Shown: one piece after another, positions 16,125 to 24,924 of the stretch | Numbering within the stretch: the first letter of the stretch is position 1 | How the letters are laid out: every line of letters begins with the position of its first letter | DNA from: Streptomyces coffeae | GTDB lineage: Bacteria; Actinomycetota; Actinomycetes; Streptomycetales; Streptomycetaceae | NCBI RefSeq assembly: GCF_016741875.1 | Contig: NZ_JAERRF010000005.1 | Coordinates: 310,001-374,000, forward strand | DNA: 64,000 nucleotides | Direction of reading: 5' to 3' | The notes under the pieces: model-generated | Database searches by the model: none | Told to the model about the DNA's origin: nothing | What the model saw: only the letters and a program-made list of their open reading frames with translations | Made by a program: the position numbers and the translations under genes

Positions 16125-18260
16125 ATGCGGCCCGTAACCCAGATCGAACGCAAGGTGGCGCCCTTCGAGGTCGTCAGCCCGTATCAGCCCAGCGGTGACC
16201 AGCCCACGGCCATCACCGACCTCGACCGGCGGATCCGGGCCGGTGAGAGCGACGTCGTGCTCCTCGGCGCGACCGGCACCGGAAAGTCCGCCACCACCGC
16301 GTGGATGATCGAGAAGCTTCAGCGGCCGACGCTCGTCATGGCGCCCAACAAGACACTGGCCGCCCAGCTGGCCAATGAGTTCCGCGAGCTCCTGCCGAAC
16401 AACGCGGTGGAGTACTTCGTCTCGTACTACGACTACTACCAGCCCGAGGCGTACGTTCCGCAGTCGGACACCTACATCGAGAAGGACTCCTCGATCAACG
16501 AGGAGGTGGAGCGGCTGCGCCACTCCGCCACCAACTCGCTGCTGACCCGGCGCGATGTGGTGGTCGTCGCCTCCGTCTCCTGCATCTACGGCCTGGGTAC
16601 GCCGCAGGAGTACGTGGACCGCATGGTGCCGCTCAAGGTCGGCGAGGAGACCGACCGTGACCAGCTGCTGCGCCGCTTCGTGGACATCCAGTACACGCGC
16701 AATGACGTGGCGTTCACCCGGGGCACCTTCCGGGTCCGCGGCGACACCATCGAGATCTTCCCGGTCTACGAGGAGCTCGCGGTCCGCATCGAGATGTTCG
16801 GTGACGAGATCGAGGCGCTGTCCACCCTCCACCCGCTCACCGGCGAGGTCATCAGCGACGACCAAGAGCTCTACGTCTTCCCCGCCACCCACTACGTGGC
16901 CGGTCCCGAGCGCATGGAGAGGGCGATCTCCGGGATCGAGACCGAGCTCGAGCAGACCCTCGCCCGGATGGAGAAGCAGGGCAAGCTGCTGGAGGCCCAG
17001 CGGCTGCGGATGCGCACCACCTACGACATCGAGATGATGCGCCAGATCGGCACCTGCTCCGGTATCGAGAACTACTCGCTGCACATCGACGGCCGTGAGT
17101 CCGGGACCCCGCCGCACACCCTGCTCGACTACTTCCCGGAGGACTTCCTCCTGGTCATCGACGAGTCCCATGTCACCGTGCCGCAGATCGGCGCGATGTA
17201 CGAGGGCGACGCCTCCCGTAAGCGCACCCTGATCGAGCACGGCTTCCGGCTGCCCTCCGCACTCGACAACCGCCCGCTGAAATGGGAGGAGTTCCTCGAG
17301 CGGGTGGGGCAGACGGTCTATCTCTCCGCCACTCCCGGCCCGTACGAGCTCTCCCGCTCCGACGGCTTCGTGGAGCAGATCATCCGGCCGACCGGCCTCG
17401 TCGACCCCGAGGTCGTCGTCAAGCCCACCGAGGGACAGATCGACGATCTGATCCACGAGATCCGCACCCGCACCGAGAAGGACGAGCGCGTCCTCGTCAC
17501 CACCCTCACCAAGAAGATGGCCGAGGACCTCACCGACTACATGCTCGAACTGGGCATCCAGGTGCGGTATCTGCACAGCGACGTGGACACCCTGCGCCGG
17601 GTGGAGCTGCTGCGCGAGCTGCGTGCCGGCGAGTACGACGTGCTGGTGGGCATCAACCTGCTGCGGGAGGGCCTGGACCTGCCGGAGGTGTCGCTGGTCG
17701 CCATCCTCGACGCCGACAAGGAGGGCTTCCTGCGCTCCGGTACCTCGCTGATCCAGACCATCGGCCGGGCCGCGCGCAATGTCTCGGGCCAGGTCCATAT
17801 GTACGCCGACAAGGTCACCGCCGCGATGGAGAAGGCCATCGAGGAGACCAACCGCCGCCGCGCCAAGCAGATCGCGTACAACACCGAGCGCGGAATCGAT
17901 CCGCAGCCGCTGCGCAAGAGGATCGGCGACATCGTGGCCACCCTGGCCCGCGAGGAGATCGACACCAGGGAGCTGCTGGGCACCGGCTACCGCAAGCAGG
18001 ACCAGGGCAAGGGCAAGGCGCCGGTGCCCGCCCTGGGCGCGCAGAAGGCGGGCAAGAAGGGCGGCAAGGCGGCCGCGGGCAAGGAGGGGGCACTGACCGA
18101 CCGTCCCGCCGCCGAACTGGCCGAGCTGATCGAGGAGATGACCGACCGGATGCGGGCCGCGGCGGCGGAGCTCCAGTTCGAGGTCGCGGCCCGGTTGCGG
18201 GACGAGGTGGGGGAGTTGAAGAAGGAGCTGCGGCAGATGAAGGAGGCCGGGCTCTCCTGA
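16125..18260 (+). CDS. uvrB: Excinuclease ABC subunit UvrB
   Basis: The damage-verifying helicase subunit of nucleotide excision repair, 711 residues. The Walker A motif GATGTGKS is near residue 48, the damage-probing hairpin region [12 protein letters not shown] near 103, the Walker B-like VIDESHVT near 345, and helicase motif [11 protein letters not shown] near 545. A Lys/Ala-rich linker (residues about 625-655) leads to the C-terminal UVR domain ([23 protein letters not shown]), which contacts UvrC. I chose the ATG at 16125 giving [27 protein letters not shown]; a TACCGT hexamer ending 8 bases upstream suggests a near-leaderless transcript. No LexA box was found. Confidence 0.96.
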   Translation: MRPVTQIERKVAPFEVVSPYQPSGDQPTAITDLDRRIRAGESDVVLLGATGTGKSATTAWMIEKLQRPTLVMAPNKTLAAQLANEFRELLPNNAVEYFVSYYDYYQPEAYVPQSDTYIEKDSSINEEVERLRHSATNSLLTRRDVVVVASVSCIYGLGTPQEYVDRMVPLKVGEETDRDQLLRRFVDIQYTRNDVAFTRGTFRVRGDTIEIFPVYEELAVRIEMFGDEIEALSTLHPLTGEVISDDQELYVFPATHYVAGPERMERAISGIETELEQTLARMEKQGKLLEAQRLRMRTTYDIEMMRQIGTCSGIENYSLHIDGRESGTPPHTLLDYFPEDFLLVIDESHVTVPQIGAMYEGDASRKRTLIEHGFRLPSALDNRPLKWEEFLERVGQTVYLSATPGPYELSRSDGFVEQIIRPTGLVDPEVVVKPTEGQIDDLIHEIRTRTEKDERVLVTTLTKKMAEDLTDYMLELGIQVRYLHSDVDTLRRVELLRELRAGEYDVLVGINLLREGLDLPEVSLVAILDADKEGFLRSGTSLIQTIGRAARNVSGQVHMYADKVTAAMEKAIEETNRRRAKQIAYNTERGIDPQPLRKRIGDIVATLAREEIDTRELLGTGYRKQDQGKGKAPVPALGAQKAGKKGGKAAAGKEGALTDRPAAELAELIEEMTDRMRAAAAELQFEVAARLRDEVGELKKELRQMKEAGLS

Positions 18261-18273
18261 CCCGCCCGGCCCC

Positions 18274-18300
18274 GGGGCACACCGACCTCCGGTGTGCCCC
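18274..18300 (+). terminator. Hairpin terminator after uvrB
   Basis: GGGGCACACCG (18274-18284) pairs perfectly with CGGTGTGCCCC (18290-18300) around a 5-base loop, 14 bases after the uvrB stop. A low-complexity tract rich in CCGTGCCC follows. Confidence 0.82.
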
Positions 18301-18518
18301 GTCCGTGCCCCACCATGCCCTGCCGTGCCCGCACCGCGCCCCGTTGCCCGTCCCTGCCGTGCCCCGCTGTGTTGCAAGAGCGACACAAAAGCCGCCCGCC
18401 CGGCTGGACTCCCGGCACCAGTGCATAGGGTTTTCGCAGGGCCGCACAGCCGGGCGGTCCGGGGCCGCGCCCTGCGCAGGCCACGGGGAATTTCGAGAGA
18501 CGAGAGTAGGGACAGCAC

Positions 18519-19097
18519 GTGACGGTCAACATGTCCAAGGGTCAGGCCATCAGCCTGCAGAAGGCCGACGGGGGCACCCTGACCGCGGTGCGGATGGGGC
18601 TGGGCTGGCAGGCGGCGCCCCGCCGCGGGCTGTTCGGATCACGTACGCGGGAGATCGACCTCGACGCGTCGGCGGTGCTCTTCGCCGACCAGCAGCCCAC
18701 CGACGTCGTGTTCTTCCGTCACCTGGTCAGCGACGACGGCTCGGTGCGCCACACCGGTGACAATCTGGTCGGCGGCGCGGGCCAGGGCGGCGACGACGAG
18801 GCGATCCTGGTCGACCTCCAGCGCATTCCGGTGCACATCAACCAGATCATCTTCACCGTGAACTCCTTCACCGGCCAGACCTTCGCCGAGGTGCAGAACG
18901 CGTTCTGCCGTCTGGTGGACGAGACCAACGGCCAGGAGCTGGCGCGCTACACCCTCACCGGCGGCGGTCAGTACACCGCGCAGATCATGGCCAAGGTGCA
19001 GCGCGTGGGCAATGGCTGGGAGATGAAGGCGGTGGGTGAGCCCGCCAACGGCCGTACCTTCCAGGACCTGATGCCGCACATCCTGCCGCACCTGTAA
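18519..19097 (+). CDS. TerD family protein
   Basis: A 192-residue calcium-binding TerD/CABP domain protein of the tellurite/stress-resistance family. The calcium-coordinating motif is intact: REIDLDASAVLFADQ near residue 46, HTGDNLVGGAGQGGDDEAILVDL near 75-97, and VHINQIIFTVNSFTGQTFAEVQNAF near 104. The GTG at 18519 has an AGGGA site. It is the first of three Ter genes on this strand (TerD, TerD-FtsK-like, TerC). Streptomyces carry several TerD paralogues, linked in studied cases to stress and morphology; a specific role here is inference. Confidence 0.92.
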   Translation: MTVNMSKGQAISLQKADGGTLTAVRMGLGWQAAPRRGLFGSRTREIDLDASAVLFADQQPTDVVFFRHLVSDDGSVRHTGDNLVGGAGQGGDDEAILVDLQRIPVHINQIIFTVNSFTGQTFAEVQNAFCRLVDETNGQELARYTLTGGGQYTAQIMAKVQRVGNGWEMKAVGEPANGRTFQDLMPHILPHL

Positions 19098-19111
19098 GAC
19101 GCCGCTGTCCG

Positions 19112-19144
19112 TCGGCCCGGTGGCGCATCCGCCCGCCGGGCCGA
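19112..19144 (+). terminator. Intercistronic hairpin between the two TerD genes
   Basis: TCGGCCCGGTGG (19112-19123) pairs with CCGCCGGGCCGA (19133-19144) with one G-U pair, 15 bases after the stop. It may terminate or attenuate the TerD transcript. Confidence 0.55.
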
Positions 19145-19230
19145 TGTGTTCGGCGCCGCAACACCCGCACCGCAGCAGACACATCCGTACGCATGACGCA
19201 TACAACGGAACACAACGAGGGGACGCAGCG

Positions 19231-21153
19231 ATGACGGCCGAGCTGGTGCGGGGGCAGAACCACCCTCTGCCCCAGACCCGTTTGGAGATCCGGATCTCGG
19301 CGGGCAATCCGATCGTGGCCGGGGCGACACTCGGCGATGAACAGGGCACGGTGCACGGGGCGGAGTGGGTCGCCCACCCCGCCTCGCCGCAGCTGCCCGG
19401 TATCGAGGTGTCCAAGCAGGCCGCGGCGGACCACCGGCTCGCCGTCGACCTCGGCGCGCTGCCCGAGGGCGTCCACCGGGTCACCGTGCTGCTCGCGCTG
19501 CCGACCGGCGTCGGCGGCCCGGTCCGGTTCGGCTCCCTGGCCGCCCCGTTCGCGGCCGTCACCGGGCTCGACGGCGCCGAGGTGGCCAGCTACACCATCA
19601 CCGGTCTGGAGGCGGAGTCCGCGGTGGTCGCGCTGGAGCTGTACCGCAGGCAGGGCGACTGGAAGGTGCGCGCCGTCGGCCAGGGGTACGCGGGCGGCCT
19701 CGCCGCGATGCTCCAGGACCAGGGGCTGCCGCAGGCCGCCGAACTCGCCGCGGAGATCAACGAGGCGGTGGCCCGGGGCATGGCCCGTTCGGTTGCCCAG
19801 CCGCCGCCCCGCCCCGGGGACGACGGACGGGTGCGGACCGCCACCGCGGGCGGCAGTTCCGAACCCGCACCGGTCCCCGCCCAGTCACAGAGCCCGGCGC
19901 AGCCGCAGACCCCGGCCGCGTCCGGCACCGGCGGGCCGGTCAACTACCAGCACCCCGGCCGCCGTACGGCCACCCCGCCCACCCCGCCCCCGGCCGTACC
20001 GCCCGCCGCGCCCGGCCGGCCGCCCCAGCCGGTCGCGGGCGACGCCTCCGGCTGGACCATGGACGAGCGGCTCTACAACCAGGTCTGGGGGATGTTCGAG
20101 GACCTGGCCCGCACCGCCGCCGCCTACCGCAGCGCCGTGGACTTCGCGGACTCCCGGATGGAACAGGAGCTGGACCGGGTGCTCTCCGATCCGCGCTCCC
20201 GGATCGGTGCCGCCGCCGACACCGCCCGCGCGGAGGCCCGCGCCAAGCACACCGCTCTGGTGGACCAGGCCCGCACCGCCCTCGACCGCGACCTGGCGCA
20301 GCTCGCCGCCGAGGCCGAGGTGGTCGAGCCCGCGCTGCCGCCCGCGTACGCCCGCTGGGGCAGCCCGGTCTGGCAGGGCTACCAGGTGCCGATGGAGATC
20401 CCGATGGCGCTGCGCCTGGGCGATCTGCACCTTCCCGAGCGCACCGATCTGCGAATCCCCATGCTGGTGCGGCTGCCGCTGGAGCGCGGGCTGTGGATCG
20501 ACGCCGGGCGGTCCGGCTCGCCCGAGGGGGCGCTGCTGGACTCCGGGGGCCTGCGCAAGCTGGCCTCGGACACCGCGGTGGCCATCGCCGCCCGGCTGAT
20601 GGCCGTCTATCCGGTGGGGGAGTTCCAGCCGCATGTGATCGACCCGGCCGGTTCGGCCTCGGCCTCGTACGCCCCGCTGTTGGAGTCGGGCGCGCTGCGG
20701 GCGCCCGCGGCCGGAGCCCAGGGCGTGACCTCGACGCTCGCCGCGCTGACGCGCCGGGTGGACCTGGTGCAGATGGCGGTGCGCAGCGGTGCCACGGACG
20801 CGCTGCCGCCGGATGTGGACACCGCCGAACAGCTGCTGATCGTCCATGACTTCCCGCACGGCTTCGACGACCGGGCCGTGACCCAGCTGCGTTATCTGGC
20901 GGACGAGGGGCCCTCGGTGGGCGTGCATCTGATGATGGTCGCCGACCGTGATGACGCACGGGGGTACGGGCCGGTGCTGGACCCGCTGTGGCGCTCGCTG
21001 CTGCGGATCACCCCGGTCGCCGAGGACCATCTCGCCGACCCCTGGGTGGGGCACGCCTGGACCTACGAGCCGTCGCTGGCCCCGGCGGGCAGCCAGGTGC
21101 TGTGGCAGGTGATGGGGCAGGTGGCCCGCGCCCGGGAGGCATACGGCAGGTAG
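19231..21153 (+). CDS. TerD domain fused to a degenerate FtsK/SpoIIIE-like ATPase domain
   Basis: A 640-residue multidomain protein. Residues 1-185 are a TerD-type domain (GNPIVAGATLGDEQG, ASYTITGLEAESAVVALELYRRQGDWKVRAVGQGY). A Pro-rich linker follows (about 190-270), then a helical, probably coiled-coil stretch (about 275-365). Residues about 390-640 follow the HerA/FtsK pattern: IPMLVRLPLERGLWIDAGRS, then DTAVAIAARLMAVYPVGEFQPHVIDPAGS, a Walker B-like LLIVHDFPHGF near 535, and RYLADEGPSVGVHLMMVADRD. The Walker A lysine loop is missing, so ATP hydrolysis is doubtful. The ATG at 19231 is preceded by GGGGA. The domain reading rests on pattern recognition, not a search. Confidence 0.75.
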   Translation: MTAELVRGQNHPLPQTRLEIRISAGNPIVAGATLGDEQGTVHGAEWVAHPASPQLPGIEVSKQAAADHRLAVDLGALPEGVHRVTVLLALPTGVGGPVRFGSLAAPFAAVTGLDGAEVASYTITGLEAESAVVALELYRRQGDWKVRAVGQGYAGGLAAMLQDQGLPQAAELAAEINEAVARGMARSVAQPPPRPGDDGRVRTATAGGSSEPAPVPAQSQSPAQPQTPAASGTGGPVNYQHPGRRTATPPTPPPAVPPAAPGRPPQPVAGDASGWTMDERLYNQVWGMFEDLARTAAAYRSAVDFADSRMEQELDRVLSDPRSRIGAAADTARAEARAKHTALVDQARTALDRDLAQLAAEAEVVEPALPPAYARWGSPVWQGYQVPMEIPMALRLGDLHLPERTDLRIPMLVRLPLERGLWIDAGRSGSPEGALLDSGGLRKLASDTAVAIAARLMAVYPVGEFQPHVIDPAGSASASYAPLLESGALRAPAAGAQGVTSTLAALTRRVDLVQMAVRSGATDALPPDVDTAEQLLIVHDFPHGFDDRAVTQLRYLADEGPSVGVHLMMVADRDDARGYGPVLDPLWRSLLRITPVAEDHLADPWVGHAWTYEPSLAPAGSQVLWQVMGQVARAREAYGR

Positions 21154-21270
21154 GGCGCGCGGCGCTCCGCCAGAGCGCCCGCGGTGGCCGGTGATCCGGT
21201 CACCCCGGGTGCTCTTTGGATTGCGCAATGAGTTGGCAAACCCATCTGACCTGGGCTTTTATCTTTTTCT

Positions 21271-21299
21271 TTACTCTTCCATGGGTATTCCTGTACTCT
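21271..21299 (+). promoter_or_regulatory. Candidate terC promoter
   Basis: TTACTC (21271-21276) and TACTCT (21294-21299) are 17 bases apart. A start near 21305 would place the RNA 5' end just before riboswitch helix P1. The match to consensus is modest; TTGGCA at 21233 with TTTTAT at 21257 is an alternative. Confidence 0.35.
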
Positions 21300-21307
21300 C
21301 TTTCGTG

Positions 21308-21465
21308 CGGAGGGGAGTACTCCTACGCGGTGTTCCCGTCAATACGGATCGCGGACGGCTTCCTATGAGGCCGGACAAGATCCCGGGGCACCGGCCCGTG
21401 CGGATGCGCGGGCGGAAGAGACCTCCGGCAGCGACACGCTGAAACTGCCGCACACATGCCGGAGG
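21308..21465 (+). promoter_or_regulatory. yybP-ykoY (manganese) riboswitch with Shine-Dalgarno switch
   Basis: The conserved yybP-ykoY landmarks occur in order: GGGGAGTA at 21312-21319, CCGTCAATACGG (the loop-1 type TCAAYAYG element) at 21335-21346, and GAAGAGACCTCCGGC at 21415-21429. Helix P1 forms between CGGAGG (21308-21313) and CCTCCG (21422-21427). The 3' P1 strand can instead pair as CCTCCGGCA (21422-21430) with TGCCGGAGG (21457-21465), which contains the terC ribosome site GGAGG. Ligand-stabilised P1 would therefore free the ribosome site, giving a translational on-switch. Manganese as ligand is known for the family, not shown here. Confidence 0.82.
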
Positions 21466-21469
21466 AACC

Positions 21470-22483
21470 GTGGATGTTTCCCTGAACATGTGGGCACTGA
21501 CCATCGCCGGTCTCAGTGCCCTCATTGCCGTCGACTTCTTCATCGGCGGCCGCAAGCCGCATGAGGTCTCCCTCAAGGAGGCCGGGATCTGGACCGCCGT
21601 CTGGATCGTCCTCGCCGGGCTCTTCGGCCTCGGCCTGCTGTTCTTCGCGGGCGGCCAGCCCGCCGGAGAGTTCTTCGCGGGCTTCATCACCGAGAAGTCG
21701 CTGAGCGTCGACAACCTCTTCGTCTTCGTCCTGATCATGGCGAAGTTCGCGGTGCCGACGATCTATCAGCAGCGGGTGCTGATGGTCGGTGTGCTGATCG
21801 CGCTGGTGCTGCGCGCGGTCTTCATCGCCGGAGGCGCGGCGATCATCTCGAACTTCTCCTGGGTCTTCTACCTCTTCGGCGCCTTCCTCATCTGGACGGC
21901 CTGGAAGCTCATCCAGGAGGCGCGATCCGGTGAGGAGGAAGAGGAGTTCGAGGAGAACCGCCTGCTGAAGGCGGTCGAGCGGCGCTTCCCGTCCACCGAC
22001 AAGTACCACGGCACCAAGCTGTTCATCGTGGAGAACGGCAAGCGGCTGATGACCCCGATGCTGATCGTCATGCTGGCGATCGGCACCACGGACGTCCTGT
22101 TCGCCCTGGACTCGATACCCGCGATCTTCGGCCTCACCCAGGACCCGTACATCGTCTTCACCGCCAATGCCTTTGCCCTGATGGGTCTGCGCCAGCTGTA
22201 CTTCCTCATCGGCGGACTGCTCAAGAAGCTGGTCCACCTCTCGTACGGGCTGTCGGTCATCCTCGGCTTCATCGGCGTGAAGCTGGTGCTGCACGCGCTG
22301 CACGAGTCCGGGGTGCACGTCCCCGAGATCAGCATCCCGGTCTCGCTGGGCGTCATCTGCGCGGTGCTCGCGGTCACCACGGTCACCAGCCTCTACGCCT
22401 CGAAGAAGCAGGCCGCGGCGGAGGCCGGTGCCACGGCCGCGGCCGAGGACTCGCAGCGGGAGAAGGACAGCGTGGACATCTGA
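21470..22483 (+). CDS. TerC family integral membrane protein
   Basis: A 337-residue membrane protein of the TerC/Alx/MeeF-type metal exporters. About nine hydrophobic segments are seen, starting WALTIAGLSALIAVDFF. The family's acidic metal-site motifs are intact: EKSLSVDNLFVFVLIM near residue 77 and GTTDVLFALDSIPAIFGLT near 203, and the loop between holds an acidic stretch (EEEEEFEEN). The C-terminal tail is Ala/Glu-rich. The start is the GTG at 21470, 4 bases after GGAGG that is controlled by the upstream riboswitch. Relatives under such riboswitches export Mn2+ or load Mn into secreted enzymes; manganese export is the likely role. Confidence 0.9.
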   Translation: MDVSLNMWALTIAGLSALIAVDFFIGGRKPHEVSLKEAGIWTAVWIVLAGLFGLGLLFFAGGQPAGEFFAGFITEKSLSVDNLFVFVLIMAKFAVPTIYQQRVLMVGVLIALVLRAVFIAGGAAIISNFSWVFYLFGAFLIWTAWKLIQEARSGEEEEEFEENRLLKAVERRFPSTDKYHGTKLFIVENGKRLMTPMLIVMLAIGTTDVLFALDSIPAIFGLTQDPYIVFTANAFALMGLRQLYFLIGGLLKKLVHLSYGLSVILGFIGVKLVLHALHESGVHVPEISIPVSLGVICAVLAVTTVTSLYASKKQAAAEAGATAAAEDSQREKDSVDI

Positions 22484-22549
22484 CCCACGCGGGGGCGTGC
22501 GCCGTCCCGCACGCCCCGTCCGACTCCCCCGCCAGGCGCGCAACTCCGA

Positions 22550-22600
22550 CGCACCGGTGCGGGCGCCCCGCCCGGCGCCCACTCCGACGCACCCGGTGCG
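22550..22600. repeat. Repeated small hairpins after terC
   Basis: The block ACTCCGACGCACC-GGTGCG occurs twice; each copy forms a short palindrome, CGCACCGGTGCG (22550-22561) and CGCACCCGGTGCG (22588-22600). It lies between convergent genes and may aid termination. Confidence 0.5.
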
Positions 22601-22626
22601 CGCGCCCGGGACAGGCGCCCCCTCCA

Positions 22627-23961
22627 TCAGGCGGGCGCCTCTCCTGTTTCCAGGGGCCGTACGGCCGGCCGCTCCTCCGGGGAACGGTCGGCCGTCGGCC
22701 GGGTCTCGGGCAGCAGCGCAAAACAGCCCAGGCTGAGCAGCGCGACCGCGGTCAGATACCCGGCCACGCCCCACGGCGGGCCGTCGCCGCGCGACACCGC
22801 CGTCGCCACCACCGGGGTGAGCGCCCCGCCCAGCACACCCCCGAGGTTGTAGCCGACCGCGGCACCCGTGCAGCGCACCCGCGCCTCGTACAGCTCCGGC
22901 AGATACGCCGAGATCACCGCGAACATGCTGATGAAGGCGAGCATCGCGACCGCGAACCCCAGGAACATCAGCGGCGGCTCCCCGGTGCGCAGCAGCGCGA
23001 TCATCGGGAACATCCACACCACCGTGGCCGCGCAGCCCGCCAGACACATCGGCCGGCGTCCGAAGCGGTCGCCGAGATGGGCCGCCAGCGGGGTCATGGC
23101 GCCCAACACCGCCACCGCCGCCATGATGCAGCCCAGCATCACCGTACGGTCCACACCGAGCTCTTCCGTGCCGTACACCAGCGACCAGGTGGTGACCGCG
23201 TAGAAGACGGCGTAGCCGACCGCGAGCCCGCCCGCGGTGAGCAGTACCAGCCGCCAGTGGCCGCGCACCACCTCGGCCAGCGGCGCGGTGGCCCGCTCGC
23301 CCTGCTCGGCCAGCTCCCGGAAGCGCGGGGACTCGGTCAGCCGTGTACGCAGCAGCAGCCCGGCGCCCGCCAGCACCCCCGCGGCCCAGAACGGCACCCG
23401 CCACCCCCAGGACCGGAACTCGGCGTCGCTCAGCCCCGCCGACAGGGCCAGCATGGTCCCGTTGGCCAGCAGGAACCCGATGGACGGGCCGACCTGCGGA
23501 AAGCCCGACCACAGCCCGCGCCGCCGCGCCGGCGCGTGCTCAGCGGTCAGCAGCACCGCACCGCCCCATTCGCCGCCGACGCCGAGCCCCTGGAGAAAGC
23601 GCAGGACCAGCAGCAGCACCGGGGCGGCGATCCCGATGGAGTCGTACGTGGGCACAAAGCCCACCGCGACCGTGGCCAGACCGGTCAGCAGCAGCGAGGC
23701 GACCAGGACCGGCCGCCGCCCGTGGCGGTCCCCGAGCGGCCCGAAGAGCAGGGAGCCGAGCGGCCGCGCGAGGAAGCCGACGGCGAAGGTGGAGAAGGCG
23801 GCGAGGGTTCCGGCCAGCGGCGAGAAGGTGGGGAAGAACAGCGGGCCGAGGACGAGGGCCGCGGCCGTGCCGTAGGCGAAGAAGTCGTAGAACTCGATCG
23901 CGGTACCGGCCAGGGACGCGGCCGCGAGTCGGGCCATGGACGGGGAGCGGTCAGGGTGCAT
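22627..23961 (-). CDS. MHS-type major facilitator transporter
   Basis: A 444-residue, 12-helix transporter of the metabolite:H+ symporter branch (ProP/ShiA/KgtP-like). The family motifs are clear: GTAIEFYDFFAYGTAAALV in helix 1, the loop 2-3 motif GPLGDRHGRRPVLV, RFLQGLGVGGEWGGAVLL in helix 4, and a repeat loop HLGDRFGRRPM between helices 8 and 9. Helix 5 (SIGFLLANGTMLAL) and the late YLPELYEARVRCTGAAVGYNLGG are also typical. Substrates in this branch are small organic acids or osmolytes; the exact one is not apparent. The ATG at 23961 is used; an in-frame ATG at 23937 is possible. Confidence 0.88.
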   Translation of the reverse strand: MHPDRSPSMARLAAASLAGTAIEFYDFFAYGTAAALVLGPLFFPTFSPLAGTLAAFSTFAVGFLARPLGSLLFGPLGDRHGRRPVLVASLLLTGLATVAVGFVPTYDSIGIAAPVLLLVLRFLQGLGVGGEWGGAVLLTAEHAPARRRGLWSGFPQVGPSIGFLLANGTMLALSAGLSDAEFRSWGWRVPFWAAGVLAGAGLLLRTRLTESPRFRELAEQGERATAPLAEVVRGHWRLVLLTAGGLAVGYAVFYAVTTWSLVYGTEELGVDRTVMLGCIMAAVAVLGAMTPLAAHLGDRFGRRPMCLAGCAATVVWMFPMIALLRTGEPPLMFLGFAVAMLAFISMFAVISAYLPELYEARVRCTGAAVGYNLGGVLGGALTPVVATAVSRGDGPPWGVAGYLTAVALLSLGCFALLPETRPTADRSPEERPAVRPLETGEAPA

Positions 23962-24051
23962 GCCGCGCCAACCGCCGTCACCCCCCGGCGGTTACGGGGC
24001 GCACGGCAGGCGTACGGAGGGGCCGGGGGCTCCGGCGGCGCGCAGGGGGCG

Positions 24052-24708
24052 CTACCAGCCGCGCCTGCGCCATTCACCCAGCTGCGGGCGCTCGGCGCCG
24101 AGCGTGGTGTCGTCGCCGTGGCCGGGGTAGACCCAGGTCTCGTCCGGCAGCCGGTCGAAGAGCTTGGTCTCGACGTCGTTGATCAGGCTCTCGAACGCCT
24201 TCGGGTCCTTGAAGGTGTTGCCGACCCCGCCGGGGAAGAGGCAGTCGCCGGTGAACACATGGGGGTGGCCGTGCGGGTCGTCGTAGACCAGCGCGATGCT
24301 GCCCGGGGTGTGGCCGACCAGGTGGCGGGCGGTCAGCACGACCCGGCCGACGCGCAGCGTGTCGCCGTCCTTCACCAGGACATCGGTGGGCACCGGGATG
24401 CCCTCCGCGTCGTAGCGACCCGCGTAGGTACGGGCGCCGGTGGCCTCCCGCACCTCGCGCAGCGCGCCCCAGTGGTCCTGGTGGCGGTGGGTGGTGACCA
24501 CGGACGCGATGCCGCTGTCACCGATGAGGGAGAGCAGGGTGCGCGGCTCGGCCGCGGCATCGATCAGCAACTGCTCGTCGGTGGCCCGGCAGCGCAGCAG
24601 ATAGGCGTTGTTGTGCATGGGGCCGACCGCGACCTTCGAGATCATGAGATCGGTCAGTTCATGCACATCCGCCGGTCCGCCGACCGTCACCGCTCCGCTG
24701 TAGGTCAT
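24052..24708 (-). CDS. MBL fold metallo-hydrolase (glyoxalase II-like)
   Basis: A 218-residue metallo-beta-lactamase fold hydrolase. The zinc-binding motif THRHQDHW is near residue 73, a GHTPGSIALV histidine follows near 130, the bridging Asp is in FTGDCLFPGGVGNT near 152, and the last His is in VYPGHGDDTTLG near 192. The layout matches hydroxyacylglutathione hydrolase-type enzymes acting on thioesters, although Streptomyces use mycothiol rather than glutathione, so the substrate is open. The ATG at 24708 gives MTYSGAVTVGGPADVHEL, the usual N-terminus of this actinomycete clade. Confidence 0.88.
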   Translation of the reverse strand: MTYSGAVTVGGPADVHELTDLMISKVAVGPMHNNAYLLRCRATDEQLLIDAAAEPRTLLSLIGDSGIASVVTTHRHQDHWGALREVREATGARTYAGRYDAEGIPVPTDVLVKDGDTLRVGRVVLTARHLVGHTPGSIALVYDDPHGHPHVFTGDCLFPGGVGNTFKDPKAFESLINDVETKLFDRLPDETWVYPGHGDDTTLGAERPQLGEWRRRGW

Positions 24709-24777
24709 GGCCTCAAGCCTAGCGGCGGGAGTACGGGCAGGGGGCCGCCCGGACGGACCGGATCCGCGCCGGGAACG

Positions 24778-24924
24778 TCAGCCGCAGCGGGGGAATACCG
24801 GGGCGCCCCGCGAACCTTGAAGAAGTGAGGACGTCGGGCCGGCGCTCGACGAATCGGTCGGCAGATCCGCCACGGTGTCCGCCACGGTGCGGCCGACGGC
24901 GGGTCCCCGTGCGTAGTCGTTCAT
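24778..24924 (-). CDS. Possible small protein, 48 residues
   Basis: An open frame from ATG 24924 to TGA 24778 encodes MNDYARGPAVGRTVADTV and continues with a Ser/Thr-rich part ending PRCG. It has G/C-rich third positions, but only a weak ribosome site (GGTCGGGAC). No domain is recognised. I list it because it fills an otherwise empty divergent region; it could be chance. Confidence 0.3.
   Translation of the reverse strand: MNDYARGPAVGRTVADTVADLPTDSSSAGPTSSLLQGSRGAPVFPRCG

Larger units (their letters stand above)
21154..21469 (+). other. Leader region of terC
   Basis: 316 bases with no ORF, unusually AT-rich in its first half (T-runs at 21257-21275). It holds a candidate promoter and a manganese riboswitch, described separately. 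Confidence 0.6.

Noticed and set aside
16008..18518. 836-residue open frame antisense to uvrB
   Set aside because: No ribosome site or domain; mirror of the uvrB codon bias.
21154..21300. T-rich tract as a rho-independent terminator
   Set aside because: No stable hairpin directly precedes the T-run; a promoter or leader role fits better.
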